Shown: piece by piece, positions 12,067 to 22,077 of the stretch
How positions within the stretch are numbered: the first letter of the stretch is position 1
Layout of the letters: each line of letters begins with the position of its first letter
Origin: Photobacterium sanguinicancri
GTDB lineage: Bacteria > Pseudomonadota > Gammaproteobacteria > Enterobacterales > Vibrionaceae
Reading direction: 5' to 3'
Length of the DNA stretch: 64,000 bases
NCBI RefSeq assembly: GCF_024346675.1
Contig: NZ_AP024850.1
Coordinates: 310,001 to 374,000, forward strand
Notes under the pieces: model-generated
Databases searched by the model: none
What the model saw: only the letters and a program-made list of their open reading frames with translations
Told to the model about the DNA's origin: nothing
Position numbers and translations under genes: made by a program

Positions 12067-13185
12067 ATGACAATAGGAAGCTTCTACCCACCTCAACGTA
12101 CTTTGATGGGGCCTGGTCCATCCGATATCTACCCACAAGTATTACAAGCGTTAAGTCGTCCGACTGTTGGTCACCTTGATCCGAGTTTCATTGGTATGAT
12201 GGATGAACTAAAGCAGTTATTACAGTACGCATTTCAGACCAAAAATAGCTTTACGATTGCGGTCTCTGCGCCGGGAAGTGCGGGGATGGAAGCGTGTTTT
12301 GTTAACTTGGTTGAACCAGGCGATAAAGTCATTGTATGTCGCAATGGGGTATTTGGCGATCGTATGCGCGAGAACGTAATTCGCTGTGGTGGTGAGGCGG
12401 TTATTGTTGATAACGCATGGGGAGAGCCCGTTGATCCCGCATTGGTTGAACAAGCGTTGGTACAGCACCCCGACGCTAAAGTGGTCGCTTTTGTGCATGC
12501 CGAAACATCAACAGGGGCATTGAGTGATGCAAAGGCAATCGCAGAAATCGCACGTCAGCATGATTGCTTAACCATAGTTGATGCAGTGACATCTCTGGGT
12601 GGGGTTCCTTTGCTGGTGGATGAGTGGCAACTTGATGCTGTCTATTCTGGCAGTCAGAAATGTTTATCTTGTGTTCCGGGATTATCACCACTGACGTTCT
12701 CACAACGCGCTATCGATAAGATAGAAGCGCGTACGACCCCTGTTCAGAGCTGGTTTTTGGATCAAAGCTTAGTACTGGGTTATTGGAGTGGGGAAGGTAA
12801 GCGTAGCTACCACCATACCGCGCCAGTGAATAGCCTTTATGCATTACATGAAGCGTTAGTATTATTGCAGCAAGAAGGCTTAGAAAATGCCTGGCAGCGT
12901 CATCAAGATGCGCACTTAGCTTTACGTGAAGGTCTTGAGCAACTCGGTATTCAATTTGTGGTGGCAGAAGAACACCGTTTACCGCAATTAAACGCTATTT
13001 ATATTCCTGATGGTGTAGATGATGCCGAAGTGAGAAAGACCTTACTGATGCGATATAACCTTGAAATAGGGGCTGGCCTAGGTGCATTAGCGGGTAAAGC
13101 ATGGCGTATTGGCTTGATGGGGTATGCAGCACGGAACGAGAATGTCGCTCTGTGTTTAAAAGCATTAGAAAGTACCTTGAAATAG
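12067..13185 (+). CDS. Class V PLP aminotransferase, serine/alanine-glyoxylate type
   Basis: A 372-residue enzyme of the AGXT/PucG branch of fold-type I aminotransferases. The N-terminal MGPGPSDIYPQVLQALSRP and VGHLDPSF are typical. D172 (TIVDAVTSLGG) should hold the pyridine nitrogen, and K198 (SGSQKCLSCVPG) is the Schiff-base lysine. It probably moves an amino group between alanine or serine and glyoxylate; the exact pair is not decidable here. In purine-using bacteria a relative acts on ureidoglycine. It has its own AAGGAG site and terminator and is transcribed away from lysC. The same neighbour order occurs in V. cholerae as I recall it. Confidence 0.85.
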   Translation: MTIGSFYPPQRTLMGPGPSDIYPQVLQALSRPTVGHLDPSFIGMMDELKQLLQYAFQTKNSFTIAVSAPGSAGMEACFVNLVEPGDKVIVCRNGVFGDRMRENVIRCGGEAVIVDNAWGEPVDPALVEQALVQHPDAKVVAFVHAETSTGALSDAKAIAEIARQHDCLTIVDAVTSLGGVPLLVDEWQLDAVYSGSQKCLSCVPGLSPLTFSQRAIDKIEARTTPVQSWFLDQSLVLGYWSGEGKRSYHHTAPVNSLYALHEALVLLQQEGLENAWQRHQDAHLALREGLEQLGIQFVVAEEHRLPQLNAIYIPDGVDDAEVRKTLLMRYNLEIGAGLGALAGKAWRIGLMGYAARNENVALCLKALESTLK

Positions 13186-13206
13186 TACGATGAGACAGTG
13201 ATGTAG

Positions 13207-13236
13207 AAATGGCGACCGTTATGGTCGCCATTTTTA
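13207..13236 (+). terminator. Terminator after the aminotransferase gene
   Basis: Perfect stem AAATGGCGACC/GGTCGCCATTT with a short loop and a T-run. The A-rich left side also allows use by the convergent ligase gene. Confidence 0.88.
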
Positions 13237-13270
13237 TATGTTAAATGATCGATAGGTGGCGAAAAGAGGG

Positions 13271-15040
13271 TTATTCAACGGCAGGTTTAGCTGCTGATGT
13301 GACATCTGATAGCTCACTCAACGATTGAACCGCGAGTGCATCACTGAAATCACCCTCAGGAAATAAGAACTTAGCCTCTTGATAGATCTGTTCGGCATGA
13401 GCGTTATCTCCGAGTAAGCAATAAGACAATATTAAGTTGCCATACAGTTGTTCCCGTGGCCATGTTTTTGCTTTCACGGTCGCCCAGCGAATATATTCTT
13501 CAATCAATTCGGGTTTATTCAGCGTTTGAGCCAGTTCAAGCTGGGGCTGATGTAATGCCCACTCATAGCGGTGTTTCCAGGCCCAAGGGTTATTGACCTT
13601 CATTAAATAATCGATATTTAACGGTAAGGTGCTTTCAAACTTTGTCAGCATACGACCTGAATATAGGGTGGTGATCATATAACTACTGACGAGTAGCGGA
13701 ATGAGTAAGGCACTGACCTTTATCCCTAATACGTAATTCAGTCCTTTTTTATGGTATTTCGCGGTGAGGTTATCCACCCAGTAGATCAGAATAATAAAGA
13801 TCACCCAATGTACCAGCGAGTGATAAAACGGATACTCTAATTGGGTATGCAGTGTGATTGGGAAAAACAGAGCGACAAGTGCTAACTGCGTGCCATCACG
13901 GGCTTTTTTAATTTTAAATATAACCGCAGCGGCTGCAATCAGTAATACGATAAGTGGCACTATGCCACCTTCAGCAGCCCAAAAGGTTAACTCATTGTGT
14001 GGATGATCAAGTGCCGGCAATCCCGCAGGTTGCGATGGATCTGCGTGATGCCAACGGGCTGTTTGGGTAAGGTAAGACACTTCAAAAGTGCCGTAGCCAT
14101 AACCTGTTAAGGGCTCAGTGGTGAACATCTTAATAGCTTGAGGTGTAATTGTGCTGCGTACATCAGATAATGTGATCTTATTTGTATTGGTCTCTATTTG
14201 TGAGTGTTGATTTACAGCATAAGACGTCGTTAGACCGAGTACGATCATCAATAGCCACATCCGCCACTGTGCTTTAGCGGCGAATTGTTTGAGGTAAGGG
14301 ATCAGTAACGCAACACCGACAATTGCGCCAAGCCAACCCGTGCGAGAACTCAGCACGATAAGAATTGGAATAATCAGTACAGGCGTAATAAGTAGCAGCA
14401 GTTGTTGGAACGACCATTTACCACGGTACATCGGCATACGTGCAAGTAAGTATCCTGAAAGCACGAGTCCTGTCGCTAAGAAGCTGGCCATGACATTAGG
14501 CTGTTGGAAAATACCGTGCGGACGACTTTGGGTTGGATCAAAGCCAAAGGCGTTATTCGGTTCTATCCATAAGTATTGATACCAGCCAAATAAGGTCTGA
14601 GTCAGAATGCCTAATAGGATAAACCATAAAATGAGTTGGCGGCGACTTGGGGTGAACGCGAATTGTTGCAGGGCAACAAAGAACAAAAAACCGGCCCATA
14701 AACCAATGATGCGATCACTGACCGCTGCAATATCTGCGTTGTCGTATAGCATAGGAATCGACAATAAAATGCAGCAAATGAACAATACGATCGTTAAGCG
14801 AGTGTAGCGCCAAATACGTTGGCGGCTGATTTCAAGTAAACCTACACCAATCGCAAAGCTAAAGGGCATCCAGCTGGTGGCATTAAAGGGGAGTTCTAAC
14901 CCTGATCCCCCTGGGTTGTGTTGGAAATATAACAGCGCATGTACGAACAGCGCACAAAGGGCCGCGAGAAAAGGTTTAACCAAAGGTTTACTGATCCCTG
15001 GTTGAGCAAGCCGGGTTCCTTGGATATGTAGCACTGTCAT
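13271..15040 (-). CDS. pglL: PglL/Wzy-family glycan ligase (O-oligosaccharyltransferase candidate)
   Basis: A 589-residue polytopic membrane protein with about 11-12 hydrophobic segments and a soluble C-terminal region (from about 470) with helical, TPR-like character. A Wzy_C-type domain is visible: a periplasmic stretch with TGYGYGTFEVSYL, then DHPHNELTFWAAEGG. That His-Asn signature is shared by O-antigen ligases and PglL-type protein O-glycosylating enzymes. Position next to uvrA matches the V. cholerae gene described as PglL. Such enzymes move a lipid-linked glycan onto periplasmic Ser/Thr residues or onto lipid A. Protein targets cannot be named; the pilins of the nearby msh locus are candidates by proximity only. 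Confidence 0.75.
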   Translation of the reverse strand: MTVLHIQGTRLAQPGISKPLVKPFLAALCALFVHALLYFQHNPGGSGLELPFNATSWMPFSFAIGVGLLEISRQRIWRYTRLTIVLFICCILLSIPMLYDNADIAAVSDRIIGLWAGFLFFVALQQFAFTPSRRQLILWFILLGILTQTLFGWYQYLWIEPNNAFGFDPTQSRPHGIFQQPNVMASFLATGLVLSGYLLARMPMYRGKWSFQQLLLLITPVLIIPILIVLSSRTGWLGAIVGVALLIPYLKQFAAKAQWRMWLLMIVLGLTTSYAVNQHSQIETNTNKITLSDVRSTITPQAIKMFTTEPLTGYGYGTFEVSYLTQTARWHHADPSQPAGLPALDHPHNELTFWAAEGGIVPLIVLLIAAAAVIFKIKKARDGTQLALVALFFPITLHTQLEYPFYHSLVHWVIFIILIYWVDNLTAKYHKKGLNYVLGIKVSALLIPLLVSSYMITTLYSGRMLTKFESTLPLNIDYLMKVNNPWAWKHRYEWALHQPQLELAQTLNKPELIEEYIRWATVKAKTWPREQLYGNLILSYCLLGDNAHAEQIYQEAKFLFPEGDFSDALAVQSLSELSDVTSAAKPAVE

Positions 15041-15080
15041 GTTGCGTCCATTAATAATGATTCAAAAAACGATCCAGTTT

Positions 15081-15119
15081 TATAAATAAAAAGCAGGTAA
15101 CCATGTGATCACCTGCTTT
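15081..15119 (-). terminator. uvrA terminator
   Basis: On the reverse strand AAAGCAGGT pairs with ACCTGCTTT, followed by TTTATTTAT, 21 bases past the uvrA stop. This separates uvrA from the downstream ligase gene, which lies on the same strand. Confidence 0.75.
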
Positions 15120-15139
15120 GGCTGACAACATTATAAATG

Positions 15140-17974
15140 TTATTGGAGTGCGGGTAGCATAGGTTTTAAGAACCGTGCGGTATGTGAGCCTTCCACTAAT
15201 GCCACCTCTTCTGGTGTGCCAGTTGCAATAATTTTACCACCGCCGCTGCCACCTTCTGGGCCCAAATCGATGATCCAATCAGCCGTTTTAATGACATCGA
15301 GATTATGCTCGATAACCACAATGGTATTGCCGTGCTCACGTAAGCGGTGCAGAACCACTAACAGCTGCTGGATATCATGGAAATGAAGGCCGGTTGTCGG
15401 CTCATCCAGAATATATAATGTTTTGCCTGTATCGCGTTTAGATAGCTCGCGTGCCAACTTAACGCGTTGTGCTTCACCCCCTGAAAGGGTTGTGGCAGCT
15501 TGACCTAAGCGAATGTACGATAAGCCTACATCCATTAAGGTTTGCAGCTTTCTTGCAATTGCTGGCACAGGGTCAAAAAATTGGCGAGCATCTTCGACGG
15601 TCAAGTCTAACACCTCATCAATGGTTTTTCCCTTGTATTTCACTTCCAACGTTTCACGGTTATAACGCTTGCCTTTACACATGTCACACGGTACATAAAC
15701 ATCAGGTAAAAAGTGCATTTCGACTTTGATAACACCATCTCCCTGACACGCTTCACAGCGTCCACCTTTTACATTAAAGCTAAATCGGCCGGGCTTATAG
15801 CCTCGCGCTCGTGATTCTTGTGTTCCTGCAAAGAGCTCACGGATAGGGGTGAATATCCCAGTGTAAGTGGCAGGGTTCGATCTCGGGGTACGACCAATAG
15901 GGCTTTGATCGATATCGATGACTTTATCGAAGTGTTCGAGATCTTGAATTTCACGATATGGTGCAATCTCCCCAGTAGTTGCACCATTGAGCTGGTGGTG
16001 TGCAATACGGAAAAAAGTGTCATTGATCAGGGTTGATTTACCTGAACCAGATACCCCCGTGATACAAGTAAACAGACCAACTGGAATTTCGACATCGACG
16101 TTGTTGAGGTTGTTACCACTTGCGCCAAGTAGCTTCACTGTCTTGGCTGGATCCATCGCAATGCGTTGCTCTGGGATCGCAATAGATTGCTTGCCACTTA
16201 AGTATTGGCCTGTGAGCGATTCTGGCGCTTTTAGAATATCTTCCATAGTGCCTTCGGCAATAATCTGGCCACCGTGAACGCCAGCGCCAGGGCCAATATC
16301 AATCACGTGATCGGCTGCACGAATCGCATCTTCATCGTGTTCAACCACAATCACGGTATTACCTAAATCACGAAGATGTGTCAGGGTTTTGAGTAAGCGT
16401 TCGTTATCACGTTGGTGTAAACCGATTGAGGGTTCATCCAGCACATACATCACCCCGACTAAACCTGCACCAATTTGACTCGCTAAGCGGATACGTTGTG
16501 CTTCACCACCAGAGAGCGTATCGGCACCACGAGAAAGGTTAAGGTAATTCAGGCCAACATTGACTAAGAACGATAAACGATCGCGGATCTCTTTTAAGAT
16601 CTTCTCGGCAATTTTTGCTCGTTGACCTGTAAGGTTTAGTTGTTCAAAGAAAGTCAGTGCTTCTTGAATACTGAATTCACAGATTTCAGGCAGCGTGGTT
16701 TCGGTGATGAACACATTACGGGCTTCTTGGCGAAGGCGAGAGCCATCGCAACTGGCACAGGGCTTTTTCGAGACAAACTTACTGAGTTCTTCACGCACCG
16801 CGTTTGATTCTGTTTCGCGATAGCGACGCTCCATATTATTGAGGATCCCCTCAAAGGGATGACGACGTACCGTGATATCACCGCGATCATTGATGTACTT
16901 AAACTCAATATCCGTTTTGCCTGAACCATTTAAAATGATGGTTTGGATTTTTTTCGGTAAGTCATTGAACGGGCTTTCAACATCGAAGCCATAATGATCA
17001 GCTAAAGAGTTGAGCATTTGGAAGTAATAGAAATTGCGTTTATCCCAGCCTCGGATTGCTCCGCCTGAAAGACTGAGCTCTTCATTCTGTACTACACGGT
17101 CGGGATCAAAATATTGCTGAACACCCAGTCCATCACAAGTACCACAGGCGCCCGCCGGGTTATTGAAAGAGAACAGGCGAGGCTCTAGCTCCTGCATGCT
17201 ATAGCCGCAATGTGGGCAAGCGAAGTTGGCAGAGAAAACGATATTTTCATGTTCGCCTTCGGTCATCGGGATTACCGTAACAGTACCGCCAGAAAGCTCT
17301 AACGCGGTTTCAAATGACTCAGCCAAACGCTGCTGAAGATCATCTCGCACCTTAAAGCGATCCACGACCACTTCAATGGTGTGCTTCTTGTGGAGTTCTA
17401 ATGTTGGAGGATCGGATAGATCGCAGACCTCGCCATCAATGCGTGCACGGATATAACCTTGTGCGGCAAGATTGGCGAGCGTTTTAACATGTTCACCCTT
17501 ACGGTCTTGTACGATTGGCGCGAGCAGCATCATTTTGCTGCCTTCAGGTAGCGATAATACTTTATCAACCATTTGACTCACGGTTTGTGCCGCAAGGGTA
17601 ACATTATGAGTAGGGCAACGAGGTTCTCCGACACGGGCATACAATAGACGCAAATAATCGTAGATCTCAGTGATGGTACCCACTGTCGAACGTGGATTGT
17701 GGGATGTTGATTTTTGTTCGATAGAAATCGCAGGAGAGAGGCCTTCGATGTGATCAACATCGGGCTTTTCCATTAATGATAAAAACTGACGCGCGTAGGC
17801 AGATAATGACTCAACATAGCGGCGCTGTCCTTCCGCATAGAGAGTATCGAAGGCAAGCGAGGATTTACCTGAACCAGATAGTCCTGTGATAACAATCAGC
17901 TTGTCACGTGGAATAGTAAGATTGATATTCTTGAGGTTGTGCGTACGCGCACCCCTGACTTCGATTTGATCCAT
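15140..17974 (-). CDS. uvrA: Excinuclease ABC subunit UvrA
   Basis: A 944-residue DNA damage recognition ATPase of nucleotide excision repair; it dimerises and loads UvrB at lesions. Two ABC ATPase modules are visible, with Walker A motifs [13 protein letters not shown] (about residue 31) and [13 protein letters not shown] (about 640). Both ABC signature segments are intact ([16 protein letters not shown] and [15 protein letters not shown]). Zinc-binding cysteine clusters lie at CPHC...CGTC (about 253-280) and CEAC...CDMC (about 740-765). It diverges from ssb across a LexA box, so SOS induction is expected. Nothing is unusual in length or motifs. Confidence 0.98.
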   Translation of the reverse strand: MDQIEVRGARTHNLKNINLTIPRDKLIVITGLSGSGKSSLAFDTLYAEGQRRYVESLSAYARQFLSLMEKPDVDHIEGLSPAISIEQKSTSHNPRSTVGTITEIYDYLRLLYARVGEPRCPTHNVTLAAQTVSQMVDKVLSLPEGSKMMLLAPIVQDRKGEHVKTLANLAAQGYIRARIDGEVCDLSDPPTLELHKKHTIEVVVDRFKVRDDLQQRLAESFETALELSGGTVTVIPMTEGEHENIVFSANFACPHCGYSMQELEPRLFSFNNPAGACGTCDGLGVQQYFDPDRVVQNEELSLSGGAIRGWDKRNFYYFQMLNSLADHYGFDVESPFNDLPKKIQTIILNGSGKTDIEFKYINDRGDITVRRHPFEGILNNMERRYRETESNAVREELSKFVSKKPCASCDGSRLRQEARNVFITETTLPEICEFSIQEALTFFEQLNLTGQRAKIAEKILKEIRDRLSFLVNVGLNYLNLSRGADTLSGGEAQRIRLASQIGAGLVGVMYVLDEPSIGLHQRDNERLLKTLTHLRDLGNTVIVVEHDEDAIRAADHVIDIGPGAGVHGGQIIAEGTMEDILKAPESLTGQYLSGKQSIAIPEQRIAMDPAKTVKLLGASGNNLNNVDVEIPVGLFTCITGVSGSGKSTLINDTFFRIAHHQLNGATTGEIAPYREIQDLEHFDKVIDIDQSPIGRTPRSNPATYTGIFTPIRELFAGTQESRARGYKPGRFSFNVKGGRCEACQGDGVIKVEMHFLPDVYVPCDMCKGKRYNRETLEVKYKGKTIDEVLDLTVEDARQFFDPVPAIARKLQTLMDVGLSYIRLGQAATTLSGGEAQRVKLARELSKRDTGKTLYILDEPTTGLHFHDIQQLLVVLHRLREHGNTIVVIEHNLDVIKTADWIIDLGPEGGSGGGKIIATGTPEEVALVEGSHTARFLKPMLPALQ

Positions 17975-18048
17975 AATCTACCGACTAATTATTGATGACA
18001 ATTAAGACAATGATTATGGCATAGGGTTTTGGGGCTTGAAAGAGTAAG

Positions 18049-18064
18049 CTGTATAAAGATACAG
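18049..18064. promoter_or_regulatory. LexA (SOS) box between uvrA and ssb
   Basis: CTGT-N8-ACAG with an A/T-rich middle (ATAAAGAT) fits the LexA operator consensus closely. It lies 75 bases upstream of uvrA and 165 bases upstream of ssb, so one site may control both divergent genes, as in E. coli. Confidence 0.9.
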
Positions 18065-18228
18065 TAATATGAAGAGACTATTTGATTGCTATCGCAGTGC
18101 AACACTACCTATTTCGGTGAAGCGTAGCCGTAAGATAGTTATCCGTGATAGACTTCGCGATCACATCTAAACTTACATTTGTAGCAGCGACGAATAGACG
18201 CTGCGTCTGAAGAAATTTGGAGCTAACT

Positions 18229-18789
18229 ATGGCCAGTCGTGGCGTAAATAAAGTTATCCTAGTCGGTAACTTAGGTAATGACCCAGAGATCCGTTACATG
18301 CCAAGCGGCGGTGCAGTAGCAAACATCACTATTGCTACTTCAGAGTCATGGCGTGATAAAAACACTGGCGAACAACGTGAGAAAACAGAATGGCACCGTG
18401 TGGCGCTATTCGGTAAAGTTGCAGAAGTTGCTGGTGAATACCTACGTAAAGGCTCACAAGTTTACATTGAAGGCCAACTACAAACGCGTAAGTGGCAAGA
18501 CCAAAACGGCCAAGAACGTTACACAACAGAAGTTGTTGTTCAAGGCTTTAACGGCACAATGCAAATGCTTGGTGGTCGTCAAGGCGGCGGTCAAGGTATG
18601 GGTGCTCCTTCACAGGGTGGCGGTCAGCAGCAAGGTAACTGGGGTCAGCCTCAACAACCTGCAGCGCAACAGCAGAATAACTTTGCACCACAGCAACAGT
18701 CTGCACCGCAACAACAAGCGCCGGCTCAACAGCCACAGCAGCAATACAATGAGCCACCAATGGACTTTGATGACGATATCCCGTTCTAA
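18229..18789 (+). CDS. ssb: Single-stranded DNA-binding protein Ssb
   Basis: A 186-residue protein that coats single-stranded DNA as a tetramer and recruits repair and replication partners. Residues 1-112 form the OB fold ([19 protein letters not shown], then [18 protein letters not shown]). A Gly-rich then Gln-rich linker follows (about 115-175), and the acidic tip MDFDDDIPF that binds partner proteins is intact. The ATG at 18229 is chosen because GGAG lies 6 bases before it; a TTG twelve bases earlier overlaps that site and is unlikely. It lies downstream of the LexA box shared with uvrA. Confidence 0.97.
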   Translation: MASRGVNKVILVGNLGNDPEIRYMPSGGAVANITIATSESWRDKNTGEQREKTEWHRVALFGKVAEVAGEYLRKGSQVYIEGQLQTRKWQDQNGQERYTTEVVVQGFNGTMQMLGGRQGGGQGMGAPSQGGGQQQGNWGQPQQPAAQQQNNFAPQQQSAPQQQAPAQQPQQQYNEPPMDFDDDIPF

Positions 18790-18833
18790 GGATCTTCGTA
18801 CTGAAAGTCGATTATGATAATTGGTAAATGACA

Positions 18834-18867
18834 ATAAAAAAGCAGCGTATTTAGCTGCTTTTTTTGT
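18834..18867. terminator. Terminator shared by ssb and the LysR gene
   Basis: Stem AAAAAGCAGC/GCTGCTTTTT with T-run on the right and A-run on the left, between convergent genes; it can act in both directions. Confidence 0.85.
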
Positions 18868-18891
18868 GTCTGTTATTTGGCGTTATGTTTA

Positions 18892-19779
18892 TTAGGTTGT
18901 TGGTGGTGTTGCTTTTTCTTTAATAAAATCAATGAATAGCTTGGTTTTGACGTGATTGTAATCCAGCTTAGGATAGTAAGCGTAAGCGGTACCTGTTGCC
19001 TGTTTTAATTCGGGTAATACCGGAACTAATAAGCCTTTACCTAACTCGCGTTTAATGGTGTTTTCACCCGTGAGGATGATGCCCATCCCAGCGACAGCCG
19101 CAGCCACTAAAGCTTCGGGATTTTGAGTGGTAAAATTACCACGTAAGCGAAGCTGAATGTCATTTTCAAACATATGCACTTGTTCATGGCCATAAACGCC
19201 AAACAACAGGCAATTATGCTGAGTCAGTTGTTCTGCTGTTTCAATTAACGGCTTACTCGCCAAGTAAGATGGTGCAGCATAAAAACACGGCTGGAAATTA
19301 AAGAGCTTGGTTGCGATGTAGCTCGAAGAATTAAAATCAGTCAGCTCGCGAGTGATAAATACATCCAAATTCAAATCGGGTAATTGACCCGCTGTAATGG
19401 TGTGCAGCTCGACTTGAATATTAGGGTAGCGCTTCATAAATTCAGCAAGGTAGTGGACTAATACTCGGCTCCCTGTCGCTAACGGAGCGCCAATACGAAG
19501 CACACCACTGACTTCTCCATAGGCCGATGTTGTTTCTGCCAGCATCTGGTGCCAATCATCCAGTAACCGAGTACTTCTTTGATAGAACAATTCTCCTGCA
19601 TCTGTCACGGTTAAACTACGCGTTGTGCGTTTTAATAACTGGACTCCTAGTTGTTTTTCTAACCATGAAAGGCGTTTCGAGAGGGCTGAACTCGACGTGT
19701 TGAGCTGAGTCGCTGCTTGTGCCAGCGAGCCTTGGTCAACCACAGTCACGAAACTTTTGGTGCAGGTAATCCAATCCAT
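18892..19779 (-). CDS. LysR-type transcriptional regulator
   Basis: A 295-residue LysR-family regulator. The N-terminal winged helix-turn-helix is clear (residues 1-60: FVTVVDQGSLAQAATQL, SSSALSKRLSWLEKQLG, LLKRTTRSLTVTDAGE). A periplasmic-binding-like effector domain follows from about residue 90. The sequence is most like the subgroup containing DsdC/AaeR-type or uncharacterised Vibrio regulators, and I cannot name a ligand or target. It is a single gene whose divergent neighbour is csrD; the 212-base intergenic region could hold its own operator, but no clear palindrome was found. Confidence 0.85.
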   Translation of the reverse strand: MDWITCTKSFVTVVDQGSLAQAATQLNTSSSALSKRLSWLEKQLGVQLLKRTTRSLTVTDAGELFYQRSTRLLDDWHQMLAETTSAYGEVSGVLRIGAPLATGSRVLVHYLAEFMKRYPNIQVELHTITAGQLPDLNLDVFITRELTDFNSSSYIATKLFNFQPCFYAAPSYLASKPLIETAEQLTQHNCLLFGVYGHEQVHMFENDIQLRLRGNFTTQNPEALVAAAVAGMGIILTGENTIKRELGKGLLVPVLPELKQATGTAYAYYPKLDYNHVKTKLFIDFIKEKATPPTT

Positions 19780-19991
19780 AAAAATCCAGTGATGAAAGAT
19801 GCGAAATAGCGTAGTAGCAGTTCACATTGTATGTGGAACAAGTGATAATCATTACAAATAGGCAACATAAACGATCATAACAGTCTGTATGTGAAGGCAG
19901 CACACTGTTTTCGATACTTGTAGGGTGGCGCATTGTAATCATCTAGCAACCCTTTATATTTTATTCAGAACGTTATGTGAAGCAGGAAGTT

Positions 19992-21971
19992 ATGAGAAAA
20001 GCCTCAGGGATGAAGTTAACTAATCGACTGGTTACTTTTGTCACGCTTATAGTGATTTGTGCCATCTTCGTCATTTTTATTGGCGGGGCGCTGAGTTTTC
20101 GAAAATTAGGTCAAGATTACCTCACGCACTACCTTGATGGTGTCGTCGAGGTGATAGATCAAGAGTTAGCCGATCCACAAGGTTCACAAGCTATTTCTCG
20201 TTGGTTACCCAAGTTACTTAAAGCCAGTAATGTGGTGGAGTTGGATGTCAGTAGTGATGCTGGGGTGATTTACTCTTTTAGAGGGCTTCAAAAAATTAAT
20301 GATCCTAACATTCTTCATCAGGGACATTATCAACTAGAAAAAAACTCCGGCTTTTACATTGATCTGAAATCACTGCCACCATATACCGAATTTACCTACT
20401 CTTTAGGGGCGATGTCATCGATTAGTCTCGCGATTGCCATGATCATTATGGGGCTCGTTTGGGGGATGAATTGGCTGCGTTTGCAACTGTATGGTTCTGA
20501 GTTATTGGAAGAGCGTGGCCGGATGATATTAGCCGGTCGGGTTGAAGATTATGAAGTCGGTGATGAAAAAGAATGGCCTGCAACGGCAAGCTTAGCACTT
20601 GACCAAATGGTTGCAGAGCTGAAAGATGCCCGCCAAGAACGCAGCCGCTTTGATACTTTTATCCGAACTCATACTTTCCTTGATCAGTTAACGGGCGCAG
20701 CAAATCGAGTGTTATTTGATAGCCGTTTAGAATCGGCAGTACAAGATCAAGAAACACACGGCGCTGTCATATTGATCCGTCTTGCGGATTGGGATGAGCT
20801 CTTAGCGGAAAAAGGTAAAGAGGCCGCTGATGAACTTATCCATGATGTGGGTATGATTTTATCTAACTTGGTTCAGCGTTACCCTGATACGGTTTTATCC
20901 CGATATTTTGATGCTGAGTTTGCAATTATGCTCCCTCAGCAATCAGCAAAAGACGTTCGTTTGTTTACCAACCAGATGTTAAATGCATTAGAGCGCCTGG
21001 TACCACCGGCACCGCTAGAGCTAGATAATTGGTGTCACATAGGGATGACATCTTTTGTGAGTGGTGAACGCCGTGGGCGAATTATGGATGAAGCGGATAT
21101 GGCGCTCCGAAGCGCCCAATTGCAGGGCTCAAATAATTGGTTTGCGTTTAAAAAAGAGCAGCAAACGGAAGATGCCCGTGGTAGTGTGCGATGGCGAACC
21201 TTGTTGGATGCGGTTCTCGATGCAGATGCAATTCAGCTTCATCAGCAACCCGTGATAAATGCAAGTGATGGTCATATTTTACAGCGAGAGTTGTTGGCTC
21301 GAATTCGAGATGAAAATGGTTTACAAATCAAAGCATCACGATTTTTACCTGCAGTCGAGCAGGTTGGGTTTACCATTCGGATGGATAAGCAAGTCGTTAG
21401 TCAGGCGTTAGCGACATTAAAGCTGATGCCTTCCAGTGAGGTCTTTTCTGTTAATCTCAATGTGGCTTCATTGCTAGAGCGCAGCTTTGTCAGATGGTTA
21501 CGAGATGAGTTATTACAAACCCCTCGAACAGTGTTGAACCGTTTATCATTTGAAGTGACTGAAGGGGCTTTAGTGAAGCATTTAGATGCCATGCGGCCGA
21601 TTGCTCGGATGATGATTGGATTGGGCTGTAAGTTAGTCGTTGATCAGGCTGGGCGTACTATTGTTAGTACTCACTACATCAAGGATTTAAATATTGATTA
21701 TATCAAGCTGCATCGCAGCTTGGTTCGTGAAATTAATTTGCGACAAGAAAATCAACTTTTTGTTCGTTCAATGCTTGGTGCTTGTGGTGATAGCCGAGCA
21801 AAAGTTATTGCGGTTGGCGTTGAAAATGAAAAAGAATGGGATGTATTGAAATCGCTGGGTGTCTATGCAGGACAAGGCCGCTATTTCTCTCCAGAAATGA
21901 GCTTAGAAAAGCATTTAATCGCTGATAGGAAAGAAACTAGTTCTGTATTTCACAATAATACCAAAAAGTAA
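19992..21971 (+). CDS. csrD: CsrD (MshH): degenerate GGDEF/EAL regulator of Csr sRNA decay
   Basis: A 659-residue inner-membrane protein equivalent to E. coli CsrD and V. cholerae MshH. It has two N-terminal membrane helices around a short periplasmic part (to about residue 155), a coiled or HAMP-like linker, then GGDEF-like and EAL-like domains. Both are degenerate: the GGDEF position reads YFDAEF and the EAL position reads ELLAR, so cyclase or phosphodiesterase activity is not expected. In E. coli, CsrD targets CsrB/CsrC for RNase E decay and so affects CsrA. The start at 19992 is preferred for AGGA 4 bases upstream; GTG at 19977 and ATG at 20010 are alternatives. It directly precedes the msh genes. 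Confidence 0.88.
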   Translation: MRKASGMKLTNRLVTFVTLIVICAIFVIFIGGALSFRKLGQDYLTHYLDGVVEVIDQELADPQGSQAISRWLPKLLKASNVVELDVSSDAGVIYSFRGLQKINDPNILHQGHYQLEKNSGFYIDLKSLPPYTEFTYSLGAMSSISLAIAMIIMGLVWGMNWLRLQLYGSELLEERGRMILAGRVEDYEVGDEKEWPATASLALDQMVAELKDARQERSRFDTFIRTHTFLDQLTGAANRVLFDSRLESAVQDQETHGAVILIRLADWDELLAEKGKEAADELIHDVGMILSNLVQRYPDTVLSRYFDAEFAIMLPQQSAKDVRLFTNQMLNALERLVPPAPLELDNWCHIGMTSFVSGERRGRIMDEADMALRSAQLQGSNNWFAFKKEQQTEDARGSVRWRTLLDAVLDADAIQLHQQPVINASDGHILQRELLARIRDENGLQIKASRFLPAVEQVGFTIRMDKQVVSQALATLKLMPSSEVFSVNLNVASLLERSFVRWLRDELLQTPRTVLNRLSFEVTEGALVKHLDAMRPIARMMIGLGCKLVVDQAGRTIVSTHYIKDLNIDYIKLHRSLVREINLRQENQLFVRSMLGACGDSRAKVIAVGVENEKEWDVLKSLGVYAGQGRYFSPEMSLEKHLIADRKETSSVFHNNTKK

Positions 21972-22077
21972 TTTATCAATATTCTTATTGTGAATGATTT
22001 AATGTAAAATAGTCAAACTATTGACGAGGTGGCTCTGCCACTAGTTGTACTGTTTATAGCCGTCGAATTGGAAAATC

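Noticed and set aside
18617..18750. CAA/CAG-rich repeat in ssb as a microsatellite of interest
   Set aside because: It encodes the Gln-rich flexible linker common in Ssb proteins; codons alternate and there is no strict tandem unit.
19992..21971. CsrD as an active diguanylate cyclase or phosphodiesterase
   Set aside because: The GGDEF and EAL signature positions read YFDAEF and ELLAR, lacking catalytic residues.
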